A stretch of DNA of 64,000 bases from Paguma larvata (GCA_030068075.1 CM057842.1:44726659-44790658); one strand, 5' to 3'. Shown: positions 44,691-56,115, counted from the stretch's first letter. The notes: generated from the sequence alone by a model not told the origin. A program made the numbers and translations.

Positions 44691-47600
44691 CCACGTTGAG
44701 ACAGAGCATATTTTCTCCTTTGCAAAGATTCCCAACCAGCAAAGGTTATATGGAAGGGCCAAACATGGATTCCAGAGATAAGTTTCTTTTTACTGAATGG
44801 GCATAGATATGTGGAACCCCTCACTGCTTACGAGAAGCATGCTAGAGCACCAGGTCCTTGACCATTTTCTGGTTTTGCGGCTGACTTTTGGGGAAAACAC
44901 CCTTCTCTGCCTAAAAGGGATTGAGGATTAACAAGAAAAGTGTGTCTGAACAAATCCACTAAGATAGAATATTGTCTCCTAAAATAAACAGGTTGGCAGT
45001 GATTCTTTGAATCACTTTAGTTCTTTGAATAATGATGGTATGAAAAGAAAATAATTCTAGTCCACACATGGCAAGGAAAAGGTGCAGTCTTAAAATATTT
45101 GTATTGCTGACTTTATCCATCAGGTGATTTGATGGCCTTTCACACAGCTGTAGCCAAACCATTCAGGGCGCAACGGTAAATCACTCATACTTAAAACCTG
45201 CAACAGAATCTCTGGAGAAGTTGAGTAAGAAATTACATTGTTAAGCAGTAAGACAGAACAATGAAATGGAACTGGGTGAAGTCTACAGTATTAATAACTT
45301 CTACACTGGTTTTTATTTTTAATTAAATTGGTCTGAAGAGCCTGAGCTTTGAAAAGACAAGTATATATCCATGGTCATCACAATTGGCCAGATTTGGCCC
45401 GTATTTAAAAATAAAAGAATCTCCCATAACCCCTTTGTCTTTCACTTTGTTGTTCATTCATTTCTTCCATTGACCTTCCCTGCTTGATCCCTTTCTCTGT
45501 CTGTCGGATCCTGGCTATTCATTTTCTTTTCTTGCCTGTTGCTCAAATATTCCTACTTTGGATTTGGACTGTGTCGGCCCTAGATCCACTGGCCTGGTCG
45601 GGTTGAACAAAGTACTCATGACTCAAAGATCCAGGGATTGGTTATTACCTCATTGGCTGGTGTTCTTCTGTCTGCAAGCCAGCTGTGTCCTTTGCACCTT
45701 CCATATGTACGCCATTAGTCACGAGGGAGACTGGCCACAGGAGTGTGAATGACACCATGGAAAGCCAGGCTGTCCTACCAGCAGGAAAACAAAGCCAGTC
45801 ATGGCATCTCTGTGGGTGGGGGGACCTTCATGCTGCTGTGACTGTTTCTAGGCTGAGCTCAGTGGTCAGAGCCCTGTACTGTTCCACTGTATTGCTGTCA
45901 CTGGTCTCCACCAACCTCGGTCTCCAGAGGGAAGTGGGTTGAGACTGTGCCTGTGCATGTACGCTTATTTCATCATCTGGGTGAATACCTGTTCTGTGCT
46001 TGGCATTGGTGGTAATAGAGACCTCACCCCTTTCCTCACAGACCTGAGAGTCTAGGGCAAGAGCCACCTGGGGAAACCCAAGATGGCTGTGCAGCGTGCT
46101 GAGTGCTGTAGTGGTGTCATCTTAGGGGTTTTGTGGCTTCAGAGCAGGCAAACAAACCTGTGCTGGGTCCAGGAAGGCTTCTCAGAGGACCTCATATCTG
46201 CTGAGTTCTGAACTAACTCAAGACTACCTTGAGTAGAATCCCTCCACTGATGTCAGAGGGGCAGTCTTGATGGTTCGGGTTTCACAGAACTGTTCTTCCG
46301 GCCCCCCGCCCACCCCTTGATTTCACGTCTTCACTAGCACACGCACATCCCACCCTAAAGCAGAGTAAGGCTTCATTGCTGGAGCTCACCTTTTCTCATC
46401 TGGAAGTCATCACGGTTTCCATTTTGTACCTTAGCTCTTCACGAAGTCTCATTTGAACTAAAGCCTTAAAAACCCCATGGGCAGAAAGACCTGTTAATGA
46501 GTCCTTTCATAAACTTGATTCTCCAACACATTACTCTGTGGAAAACAGTAGTATTGCGTGAAAGGAGGGTATATAGTATATTTTACTATATATTTTTTTA
46601 AGTCTTAGCAACTTAAAAAAAAAGGTCTTAGCAACTTAATCTTTGAAAGTACCATAAAGATTATCCAAGCTCCTGGGTTTGGCCACAAAATCCTTTGTTT
46701 AAGATCTTATGCAGAAATGTACTCAGTAAAGCAGATGGAAGCTAAGCTTCTCTGTTCATAGTAGAAACTACAGAGCACAAGAACTTTGCTTTTCTCCCTT
46801 ACCTACCAGAACTCTTGAGAGGCAGGGCATTCTGGGGACCCCCTGGGGTCCTATAGAGCCCAGTTGGAAAACCAATGATCTTAATTAAACCAGTGGTTCA
46901 CAAGGATTAAAGTTAGATCATCTTTAAAGACTCCCACTATGTCATACATGCCGAGATGTTGATAAAATTACATTTGTAGAAATCTCGTTCTCAAAATTAC
47001 AGTTTTGAGTGAGATTCAGCTACCCTGAGCACCACCCTGTTGGCTTTGTTTCATAACAGATGGTGGATCTCTGGGTTAGGGTTTTCTTGTGTACCAAAGG
47101 AAGAAGACATTCTCATGGGGACAGAATTGCTTCCCTGGTATAAAGAAGTGCAGATTAACTCTGAGAGAGAAGAAATCCAGCCTTTTGAAGTTGCCCAGCA
47201 TTTCTTGTCATATTTATAACCTTAACTTTCCTGTTGGTAAATGCTCAGTAGAGATAAAGCCACTGCATTCAGCTTTGCCAAATAGGCATTTGCTGCCTTA
47301 AGCAAGCTTCATTCAGAGTAGTAAGAAACTTGATGGGAAGGACTGTTCTTGAGCCTTTTGCCTATACTTTTGAGCCTTTGCCCTGAGAGGTTGGCTTTGC
47401 TTTTCACCAGGGTTAGGGAATGCAGGTCTCTGGCCACTGACAACTGTATGGGAACAGACTTGAAGTCTTTGATTTCTTAATCCTCACATCTCGACTTGGT
47501 CCCTTGCCCTCCAACGAAGACTAAACAAGGCAGGGTGCTGTGCACTAAGGGTGAGATCTATTCCCTGAACCTGGAAAGTGTCCCTGCGAGCTTCCTAGTG

Positions 47601-47814
47601 AGTGACACCAGTCTATTTTTATAGAGGACAAAAAGAAATGGATCTGAACTAGGGAAGGACAGATTCTGGCTAGATACCCTGCAGAAACCATGAGCTGTGG
47701 GAGAGGCTTTCAAGAAAGGGCAGCCAACTGTCTTCATGGGGAGTTGAAACATCACAGCCTTGAAGACTTCCCAGGTCTCCTTTTCTCCATCCGTTCAATT
47801 TAATTCAGATTATT

Positions 47815-48140
47815 TTAGCCAGTGTTTATGAAGCACCTGGCGTGCTCCAGTCACTGTGCTAGCTGCCAGGCACCCAGTGCTGTCAGCATGGTCCCGAGCA
47901 GAGCTGACAGACAACTCTATAAGCACATCACAAAGTGTAAGGGGGGCCAAGAGAGGTGTGTGCCATTCTCTGATCTCTCAGGATGGAGGCTGAGACAGGC
48001 TGCCTGAGACGAGTGACTTGAGATCCCCATCCTGAAGAAAGAGGACGTCATCAGGGTGCAGATGGGGTGACAGTGACAGGCAGAGGGAATAGCGTGACTA
48101 AAGCCCCAGAGGAAAGAGTTTGAGGAATGCTTGAAGAGTA
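47815..48140. repeat. L2/MIR-class ancient repeat
   Basis: 'gtttatgaagcacctggcgt', 'cactgtgctagctgccaggc' and 'aaagccccagaggaaagagt' match the repeat family seen at 30525 and 40005. Confidence 0.5.
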
Positions 48141-48163
48141 GGGAGAAGTTGACTGCTGCCTGG

Positions 48164-48271
48164 CAGAGAGGGGCATGGTGGTAGTAGTGATGTCACTGAG
48201 CAGACAGGGGCATGGTGGGAGCAGTGACATCACTGAGCAGAGGGGGACATGGTGGGAGCAGTGGCACATGA
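48164..48271. repeat. 37-bp minisatellite, three units
   Basis: Units at 48164-48200, 48201-48237 and 48238-48271 (last one shortened and diverged). Shared core: GGGGCATGGTGG then AGTGAYRTCACTGAG. The first carries TGATGTCA, the second TGACATCA. Confidence 0.9.
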
Positions 48272-48639
48272 GTTTAAGAGGCAAATGGCCTGGAGAGACA
48301 TGCTATGAATTTCAGTCTTGGACAGCCAGGCCGTTTCCTACCCTTTTCCTGAATACATCTCTATCCCTCTCTACATGATGAGGGGCTCAGCTAGGCCCTC
48401 AAACAGGTAGCACCTTCCCTGAGGACCTGGATCGAGGAATGGCTTTGGAACCCTACTGTGGCTTTCTGTGGCTATCACCCTATGAAAGCCCACATGGTCC
48501 CAAATCATCAGTCCTTCCTCCACCTCCCTCCTGGCTGGATGATTGTTCAATTTTTAGATTAGTTAGACAGACTTGAGCATAAAGGACTAAAGTTAAGGGG
48601 GCTCGGGGGGAAATAGTTTGATGAATCAAGCATTAAACT

Positions 48640-49250
48640 TTGTTACCAGATTTTAATCTGTACATTTATATTTTAATTATACAAGGAATACAGGAATAGG
48701 GTCTTTCTATAAAAGTTTAGATATAAATAAGCATTTCGTTAAAAAGAATTGTCCCTCTCCCCATCCCTACCTCTCTACTCAGAACTATTGTTGGCTTGGA
48801 CAACACGCCAACTGGTTGGTTGTATCTTTCCAGTTATTGTTCTGTATATTTGGATGGGAGCAGTGTATACATATTAATTTGCTGTTTACCTTTTTTTTTT
48901 TTTTTAACTTTTAACAGTATCTCTTAGAGATCTTTCCATATTGGCAGATATGGACCTAGCTTAGTGTTTCTAAATTATAATATTAAATGATGTTGATATG
49001 TTATAATTTATTTAACTAGTCCCCATTTGATGAGCATTTAGGTTGTTTCCAGTTCTTCACTATTATAAACAGTGCTCTAGTGAACATCCAGTACATACTT
49101 TGTGAATAGAGGTCATTATTTTATAGAAGTGGAATTACCACATCAAAGGTAGCTTTTGACATTTATGTTATCTTTTGTTTATATCTTTTTATATAGTACC
49201 AGTCGTCTATGGTAAACGTAACTTTTATAGTTTTGCTTAAAAGAATATTT
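48640..49250. repeat. L1-type LINE fragment
   Basis: 'tttaggttgtttccagttct', 'attataaacagtgctctagt' and 'tagaagtggaattaccacat' are common L1 words. Old and diverged. Confidence 0.7.
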
Positions 49251-49999
49251 GCAGTTAATTTTTGCTTTTTTTTAATTAGAATCTCTTACAAAAATCTCTT
49301 CATCAAAACCGACTCTGCTTTGTGACGTGGTTGAATGTGGTTTACTTAATTTTGTCGAGGAAGTACCTGCGCTTGTGTCTTCTGTTAACATTTATGGGTT
49401 TAGCTGGAGAGCATATATTTGGGCACATACATGTACTCCTTCCTGCCCCTTGATTTAATAATTAATGGAAATAGCCAAAAAAGATAATCCAGGTTCTTGC
49501 CATGGCAGTGGGCTTAGGTCAGCTTTTGACACCTTATTTTGTGATGAGGCATCCCCAGTACTTGGTTCTAAGCATTCAGCATCCAGACTACACCATCATC
49601 TTTTAAACATAACCATTGCCTCTTGAAATGGCAAATGCCTCTGAACCTAATACCTGCTGGGAGGAGCATGGGCTGGAGTGGGAAAGAGAGAAAGGAGAAC
49701 TCAGAAAGGCTGTAGGCCTCCAAAGTGGATTGTCACAGAGGACCCCCTCCTCCCCAGCATCACATAGAAAAGCGCCTCGGAGAACAAGTTCTCATGTTTG
49801 ATGGCCTTTGCCATAGATCAACTCCACAGTTGACCATCATGGGCGCTGACTCTTCTCTCCAGTGCTGCATCTCTCTGCATAACTGCTGATCAATTCAGGG
49901 CATCAGCCAATCAGATACTAGTAAAATGGCAGTATGAATGATCTTTTCCCTCTTCTCTCCTACTTTGCTGCCACAATGCTGGGGACTGCCCAATTGTAG

Positions 50000-50200
50000 A
50001 ACTTCCTTCGTTGTCAAAATAACAAGACCAACTACAATTTGGTGTGTGAGACACTTCAGTTCCTGGATTGTATTTGTGGAAGCACTACTGGAGGTCTGGG
50101 TCTTCTCGGGCTCTATATAAACGAAAAGAATGTAGCCCTTATCAACCAAACCCTGGAAAGTCTGACCGAATACTGTCAAGGACCATGCCATGAGAACCAG
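50000..50200 (+). CDS. ITPR1: ITPR1 exon with the GLGLLG (ATPB) motif
   Basis: This 201-base phase 0-0 exon encodes [40 protein letters not shown] and [20 protein letters not shown], ending GPCHENQ (about residues 1985-2051). The acceptor is TTGTAG|AAC and the donor is CAG|GTAACT. It forms the core of the RIH-associated domain, conserved with ryanodine receptors. GLGLLG (about 2016-2021) is the motif called ATPB, proposed to bind the ATP that boosts channel opening; its role in type 1 receptors has been disputed. Four cysteines lie in the exon, some possibly redox-sensitive. All motif residues are intact. Confidence 0.98.
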
Positions 50201-50445
50201 GTAACTCCATTTTTATTTGGGAGTGGGGAAAAAATGAAGTTCATCATTTTGGAAATGTTATTGACAGGAACTAGCTCAGAAGTCATACGGCATTTGCCTA
50301 TTGGACTAGGAAGTCACTGTAACTAGAGATCTTTTTTCCAGCAGTCCAGAAGGAGCCATGGTGCTTTAATATGCTTCAAGACTTGACCTCACCACAGGCA
50401 TTGGAGGGCTTGTCCTTGGTCCCCATGCTTGGCGTGGCCTGTCTT

Positions 50446-50487
50446 GGCTTGGTTTGGTTTGGTTTGATTTGATTTGATTTGGTTTGA
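50446..50487. repeat. (GGTTT/GATTT)n pentanucleotide repeat
   Basis: Eight pentamers, GGTTT and GATTT, in a row. Confidence 0.85.
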
Positions 50488-51737
50488 ATGTCCAAACTTA
50501 AGTAACTTGACTAGAGATAAATAATAAAGTTGGTGTTAAATTAAGACCAGAAGACTGGGCTCTATCTTAAAAACTAGGAAAGCTACTTAATGGAAAAAGG
50601 TTCAAACCTACCTAGAGAGAGAAACTTTGCTACACATAAGACAGCTTGAAAACAATAAGAAAAAATATTTGATTGAGATTTCAACACCGCGTTCAGAGAA
50701 AAGAATGACCCATTAGTCTTGATTTCCGCCTCTCAAGAAGTAAATGTTTGGAGGGAAACCCAGTAGTTCCTAAAGTAGAACTGATGCTTTTATCCATGAC
50801 ATATTGCCAATTTTGTGAGTTTTTGCATTGATACTAGAATGATTATTATTTTTAACTCAAATGAGCTCCGTGTTGGCTGAACAGGGTAGATGGACACAGA
50901 AAGTGCCTGTCCTAAATCCAGTGGACAGGGAAGGTGTGGTATGCTGTGTTACGTGGTGAGCAAGGCCAGGACCTTCACTCAGGGGAGAAGAATGCCTTAC
51001 AAAAGGGACAACCCATTGTGTATCAAACATCTGGTCATAGTTGGCTGTAAATATGAGGCTCACATGTTGTAAGATCCACTTTCCTCCTGTGGTTCACTGA
51101 TGAGACAGATGGTATAGTCAAAGTTAAAATAAAAAGGAACAACAACAACAACAAAAATATAGCAGGCTTGGGGGAAAAGGCTTTATCAAACATCTAAGTG
51201 AATTTCCTTATAACCTCAACTTTGCTTTTCTGCCTAACATGGGCCTGTTAAAAGGAACATAGTGGAGTGGATTCTGCCACAAATAGGGACCTTACCTGGG
51301 GGAAGATGATTAATTTTGGTATCGTGTGAATTAAACAGGAAACTTGCTTTCCAGGCTTAAGTCTCAAGCAAAAGTATGCAACACGAAAGCTAGGTGATGT
51401 AGAGAGAATGGAACACACCTTTAAAGGGGAAAACAGGGCTCAGAACTCAGAATCAGTCACACACTGTATTTTCCCTTAAGAACAAAAGCCAACTGTACTG
51501 CGCTATTTGGATTAGACACGACTAATTTATCAGTTACAGTGCATGGGGACTTTCCTGCTGTTTACTGTTAATTCTGAAACTAGCGATTTCATCTGTCTTT
51601 TATTTTTACCACTTTCTCACGGAAAATTCGCAGCTCTCCCCTAGAGACATTACTAGGAGTGGCAAGCATTGTGTCGAAATAGCAGTTCAGCCTGTTGGCT
51701 TTTGACATCTGATTTATGACCAGCATTTGTGTAAAGA

Positions 51738-51739
<2 letters not shown>

Positions 51740-51784
<45 letters not shown>

Positions 51785-51792
51785 TTTCTCAG
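51740..51792 (+). promoter_or_regulatory. ITPR1: (TG)21 tract forming the 3' splice site region
   Basis: A pure TG run (51740-51782) is followed by only ATTTTCTCAG before the exon. The normal pyrimidine tract is thus mostly replaced by a UG repeat in the RNA. The layout resembles the CFTR exon 9 acceptor, where a longer TG run and a shorter T run weaken inclusion through TDP-43. Repression here is an inference. Confidence 0.75.
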
Positions 51793-51903
51793 AACTGCAT
51801 AGCCACCCATGAATCCAATGGCATTGACATCATCACAGCCCTGATCCTTAATGACATCAATCCTTTGGGAAAGAAGAGGATGGACCTTGTATTGGAACTG
51901 AAG
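51793..51903 (+). CDS. ITPR1: ITPR1 exon NCIATHE...LELK, weak splice sites on both sides
   Basis: This 111-base phase 0-0 exon encodes [20 protein letters not shown] and [17 protein letters not shown] (about residues 2052-2088), the end of the RIH-associated domain. The acceptor lies directly after a (TG)21 repeat. The donor is AAG|GCAAGT, a GC instead of GT, with the otherwise perfect surrounding bases typical of functional GC-AG introns. Reading through the donor meets a stop a few codons on (ASRN, then stop), so the splice must occur for a full receptor. Skipping would delete 37 residues without a frameshift, but removes helices expected to be structural. No nearby GT gives a sensible alternative. 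Confidence 0.97.
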
Positions 51904-51909
51904 GCAAGT
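51904..51909 (+). promoter_or_regulatory. ITPR1: Non-canonical GC donor (GCAAGT)
   Basis: The exon boundary is fixed by the continuing protein (…LVLELK then NNASKLL…). The intron begins GC and ends AG at 54033-54034. Bases around it match the U1 consensus (AAG|GCAAGT) except the one mismatch. Confidence 0.93.
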
Positions 51910-52108
51910 CGGAATTGAAAGCAAAAGACAGTAGCATGCGAAAATAGTTGCTTTGTATTTTGCCTCAGCACGTGATACGGTCCGTGTTATGAAACTAAAT
52001 ACAGACAGTCTTTTAGACTAAATAAATGATCCACATTGTGAGTTCTGACTGAAATGCAGAACTTCAGTCTTGCCCTCCAAATAAGGGTCTTAAGACAGGG
52101 ATCCTACT

Positions 52109-52336
52109 GGGGCGCAGGGTGGCTTAGTTGGTAAAGCGTCCAACTTTGGCTCAGGTCATGATCTCATGGTTTATGGATTTGAGCCCCACGTCGGGCTTTG
52201 TGCTGACAGCCCAGAGCCTAGAGCCTGCTTCAGATTCTGTGTCTCACTCTCTCTCTCTACCCCTCCCCTGCTCATGCTCTCTCTCTCTATCTCTCATAAA
52301 TAAAATAAAACATTAAAAAATTTAATTAAAAAAAAA
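52109..52336 (+). mobile_element. Felid tRNA-Lys SINE, sense
   Basis: GGGGCGCAGGGTGGCTTAGT head, 'gagccccacgtcgggctttg' core, CT middle and ATAAATAAAATAAAACATT tail. No clear target duplication was seen. Confidence 0.94.
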
Positions 52337-53508
52337 GCAACTTCTGATGTTGCTTTCTTAAGCATACCCCCCAAAAAACAAAATAAAACCCTCATTTGTA
52401 CCTAGGGCTTCTGAAGATTCTTTTAAGAGTCCAAAGATTGAACTTGCAACCTGTCTTGGTGTCTAACGTGTATTTCAAAATGTGTCGGCCTCACCAAGCA
52501 CATTTCCTTTTTAACTGTTCCCGTGTTGGGGCACGTTGAGATCCGACCTCTATCTTACGCCCATATGCAGCAGGGAACTTTTTGTCATCCCCTCAGAAGA
52601 GCCTAGAACTGCAGGGTTTAGCCGAAAAACTGATCTGTATTGATTGCATAAACAGTGTCATAGGAAAGAGAGGTCATTAGGGAAGATGGTAACACAGAAG
52701 CCCACAGGAATTGCACAGTTATTTTTCCTTGAGTATTTAGAGCTGAGAGTCCAAACTGATAGTTGACTTGGGTGTACGATTTAAATGGACTTTTTGTACG
52801 TGAGCTCTTTTTATTGCTTTGACAAATCGTGTTGTAGAATTGACGTGAACATTACTGAAGCTCATGGACCTGGCTCCCATTTATCAGAATGTATATGATG
52901 AGAGCCTGAAATGAACAGAATTTCGTATGCTACTGATCAGTGTTTCAGTGGCTTTTTCAACTGTTCTGGTAATCTGTGGATTCTTATAGAAACGCGTGTG
53001 CTCTGAAAAGCCACTAGTTGGTAGCACAGCATCCTAATTGAATTGCTGTGACCTGTACTTGGGCAGGAAAAAGTATCCTGACCCCTCTTACTGCAAAACA
53101 TGAAGAAATTTCCAGTCCCATACAGAAAGAATCATACAGGTTATCCTAGGCTCAGGCCCTAAAATGAGGTCAAGCCAAGAAGTGCAGGATGTGGGCACGT
53201 GAAAACTTTAACTGTAATGGGAAATTAGGGTCTGGCGTGCATATGGTCCTCCTTTGGGTCACTTTTGTTAACTGCTGTAAGCTGTGTTCCAATTATAATA
53301 TTGGGGGTTATGAGAGTCGATAGCATTATTTTTAAAAAAGGAGGAATTACCTTAATTGCCTGGCTTCTCTGCCTTGCAAGGCGGAATAACAAGTTTTATA
53401 ACCACATCTGCCCCAAAGGCTTCGTGGGTCTATGTAGCAGGTTCTTTCTGACCCCAGTCATCATGAGGGTGCCAACACACACCCAAAGACCCTTAAGTTT
53501 CCAATTTC

Positions 53509-53730
53509 GGGGCACCTGGGTGCCTCAGTTGGTTAAACATCTGACTTTGGCTCGGGTCATGAGTTTGAGCCCCACATCAGGCTCACTGCTATCAGCACTG
53601 AGCCCACTTCCGATCTTCTGTCCTCTCCTTTCTCTCTCTGCTCCTCCCCCCGCTTGGAATCTCTTTCTCTCTCTCTCTGTGTCTCTCTGTCTCTCTCTCT
53701 CTCAAAAATAAATGAACATTAAAAAAAAAA
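53509..53730 (+). mobile_element. Felid tRNA-Lys SINE, sense
   Basis: GGGGCACCTGGGTGCCTCAG head, 'gagccccacatcaggctcac' core, long CT middle, AAAAATAAATGAACATT tail. Near-matching flanks TTCCAATTTC (53499-53508) and TTCCATTTTC (53731-53740) suggest a target duplication with one change. Confidence 0.94.
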
Positions 53731-54034
53731 TTCCATTTTCCACCAGGACTTAGGTCAGGTAGCATTAGGGAAAAACTATGCCCATACAAGTATGTTCCTC
53801 TTTGACCCAAATCAGATTCCACGGACATGGTTTTGGGGTCTGCGGTGACACGTTCTCTGTCGCGTCCAGGCAGTTTTTGCTGTCCTAGCCCTGCAGCTCT
53901 TCCATGGGGTAAAATGTCTGTGTAGCCAGGATGCAGGGCTTGTACCAACCGGGCACACACATTCGGGCCAGCACACCCTCCCCCCCGGCCCCCAAGGTGT
54001 TCCTCTCCATTTCTTCTTCCCTTTATCCATTTAG

Positions 54035-54130
54035 AACAATGCTTCCAAGTTGCTGCTGGCCATCATGGAGAGCAGACACGACAGCGAGAATGCAGAGCGG
54101 ATACTTTACAACATGAGGCCGAAGGAACTG
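54035..54130 (+). CDS. ITPR1: ITPR1 exon with the Glu2100-type Ca2+ sensor
   Basis: This 96-base phase 0-0 exon encodes [20 protein letters not shown] and [12 protein letters not shown] (about residues 2089-2120). The acceptor is CATTTAG|AAC and the donor is CTG|GTGAGT. The Glu in AIMES (codon 54068-54070) falls at position 2100 when counted from the GLGLLG motif. Its change to Asp is known to lower Ca2+ sensitivity of the receptor roughly tenfold, so it is called the calcium sensor. The residue and its surroundings are intact. It leads directly to [10 protein letters not shown]. Confidence 0.98.
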
Positions 54131-54409
54131 GTGAGTTGGATGGTCGGTCCCCTGGCCATGACTCCATGCAGAGAGTCAAAACAGCACCTGTGGCAGAAAG
54201 GGAACCTGCTCCTGAGCTTTCTTAAAGATGCCACAGATGAGGAGTTTAGAGAGATTCGGGTCTGCGACTCGGCTAGAAAAGCGAAGTACTGCTTCGAGGA
54301 AGTGGCGTCTGCCCTCTCCCTGCTGCGCAGCTGCCTGCGGCAGCCGCCCTCACCTGTTGTCCCTCCTGCGAGATGCTGCAGCAAGCGGTCGGGGGGCCAG
54401 GCTCTCCCT

Positions 54410-54570
54410 TTCTGCTGGGTCACCTTGGGCAGGCACCTGACTGCTGTGCACCACAGTTTCCTCATCCCTCAAAGGAAGATGATAATGTCACGCAGGCCTC
54501 AGAGCTGTCTTGAAGATGAGAGGAGACAGTTTGCATCAGGCCCTTGGCACAGCACCCGCTACCCTCCGTG
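54410..54570 (+). repeat. MIR SINE relic
   Basis: 'ctgggtcaccttgggcaggc', 'cacagtttcctcatccctca' are forward MIR words. Confidence 0.7.
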
Positions 54571-55366
54571 ACTGTAGCCCCTTCCCCCTCCTTCGCTGCT
54601 GCTCTCTGTGCCTTTTCTGTGTCCAGAGCTAGAGAATCCCCATCTCCTCTGGCTGCCAATAGTCTGGGCAACAGAAGAGTGTTTGTTGGGAGCCGATGTT
54701 TCGAGGGCTTTTTTTTTTTTTAAGAAAAAAAAAAAAATCTTGTTTATTTTTGCAGGATGGTGTTCACATTGGGCTGTGACTTCCAGGGCAGGGGTTAGTG
54801 CTACAACCTGTGAGACAGGCAGCTCTCAGAAACCATGAGACGGGCCGAGGAGAGAACTCTATTTGGACTTCTTCCCACACAAATAAACTGTAACTGACAG
54901 AACTAAATGAGGGCACTAAAACTTTTCTGTCGCCTGGTGACCGGTGTGCGCTGGGGGCCAGGCTAAAGTCCCTTCATGTATTCCTTGAAGTAAAGTTAAC
55001 AGTGAGCCCAGCTTTTTGATCTCTGAGGTCAGGAGTGAGTTCTCAGCCCGAGATGGACGTCCTCCCCGAGTTTACATAACAACTTATGTAACTGGGGTGT
55101 GGGGGGAGCTCAAGGTGTCACTCGTGAGTAAGGACAGAATAACTTCGCTGAGCCCCCATTCCAACTCTCGTGGACCAACAACATGCCCCCATCTCGATGG
55201 GGTTAATGTCAGCACCCAGGGCTGTGGGTGCCACAGTCTCCTGGGACGCCCCCTTGTGGTTGGAGAACATCATTCCCAGGTCATGGGAAGAGCCAAAGGC
55301 TTGCTGGAACAAACAGGGTTCTAAGAATCCACATAGAAGAGAAACTTTAATGTCCAGGGCACCTGG

Positions 55367-55403
55367 ACACGTATGTGCACGTATGTGCGCACATACGTGT
55401 GTA
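55367..55403. repeat. 22-bp palindrome in a Z-DNA-prone run
   Basis: CACGTATGTGC followed by its exact reverse complement GCACATACGTG (55378-55399). The left arm also repeats just upstream (ACACGTATGTGC at 55367-55378). Purines and pyrimidines alternate almost throughout. Confidence 0.9.
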
Positions 55404-55914
55404 TTCTGGCACTCATCCCACACAACATGTCTATTCAATTCAGTATTAGAACTAACAGGAAATCAAGCTTAGAGAATGGGAATCTCAAGGATCTTTTCTC
55501 CAAATTTATTTTTCAGAGCCTGACCCGGTGTCAGTACAGAAATGTATGGCCCTCTACATGCTTGGTCTTGGATAACGAGAAATAATTCAGGGTAATAGCC
55601 TGGTGGCAATGCAGGAAGCTGAAATGCCTTCTGAATCATTAAAGAAAATGATTAATTTTCAGTTCAACTTAAGGGTTGAAGGCATTTTATTCCCATTCTT
55701 TGATTAAATCTTGAATGATTTGTTCATTTGATAACTATTAGCCAGGCCCTCCTTTGTCCAGGGCGTTTTGCTGGGCACCAAGGAGAGATTGAGAAATGAG
55801 GAGACCCAGCCCTTGGGGACTGGGTAGGGCACTGAGGTAAGTGGATCAGTAGACAGGTACAAAAACGCACGAAAAAATGTGTTCTGAGCATGAAACCGGT
55901 GACATGCGTGGGTC

Positions 55915-56115
55915 CTCTGGTAGCACGTTCGAGACCAAATCTCAGCTCTCTAGCCATATGACTTCAGGAATGCCTCTTTACTGCTCTGGCTCTATTTCCT
56001 CATCCATAATAAATAGGAATCGTTGGTAGTCCATGAAATGTTGATGAGCGTTAAATTTCCCAGAAGAATGTTGAAATACTAAACACAGTGCTTGGCACAT
56101 AGAAAGGCCTGAGAA
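55915..56115 (+). repeat. MIR SINE relic
   Basis: 'ctctagccatatgacttcag', 'gctctatttcctcatccata' and 'aaacacagtgcttggcacat' are forward MIR words. Confidence 0.75.

Larger units (their letters stand above)
43984..49999 (+). other. ITPR1: ITPR1 intron of 6.0 kb
   Basis: It holds a GGAT/GGAA tandem tract (44282-44336), a reverse MIR (44525-44690), an L2-type repeat (about 47815-48140), a three-unit 37-bp minisatellite (48164-48271) and an L1 stretch (about 48640-49250). The part from 44.7 to 47.8 kb shows no clear repeat or exon. Confidence 0.7.
50201..51792 (+). other. ITPR1: ITPR1 intron of 1.6 kb ending in a TG tract
   Basis: It holds a (TTTGR)n low-complexity run at 50446-50487 and an A/C-rich run near 51140-51157. 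Otherwise it looks unique until the (GT)21 at its 3' end. Confidence 0.75.
51910..54034 (+). other. ITPR1: Rest of the 2.1-kb GC-AG intron
   Basis: It contains two sense-oriented felid SINEs (52109-52336 and 53509-53730) and unique sequence between them. The acceptor is preceded by a good pyrimidine tract (about 54004-54034). Confidence 0.8.

Noticed and set aside
53592..53960. 122-codon minus-strand open frame
   Set aside because: Half of it is the antisense of a SINE (RERERE-type repeats from the CT tract).
54050..54571. 173-codon open frame starting inside the calcium-sensor exon
   Set aside because: It is exon sequence read through its GTGAGT donor into intron and then a MIR. Only 54035-54130 is coding.
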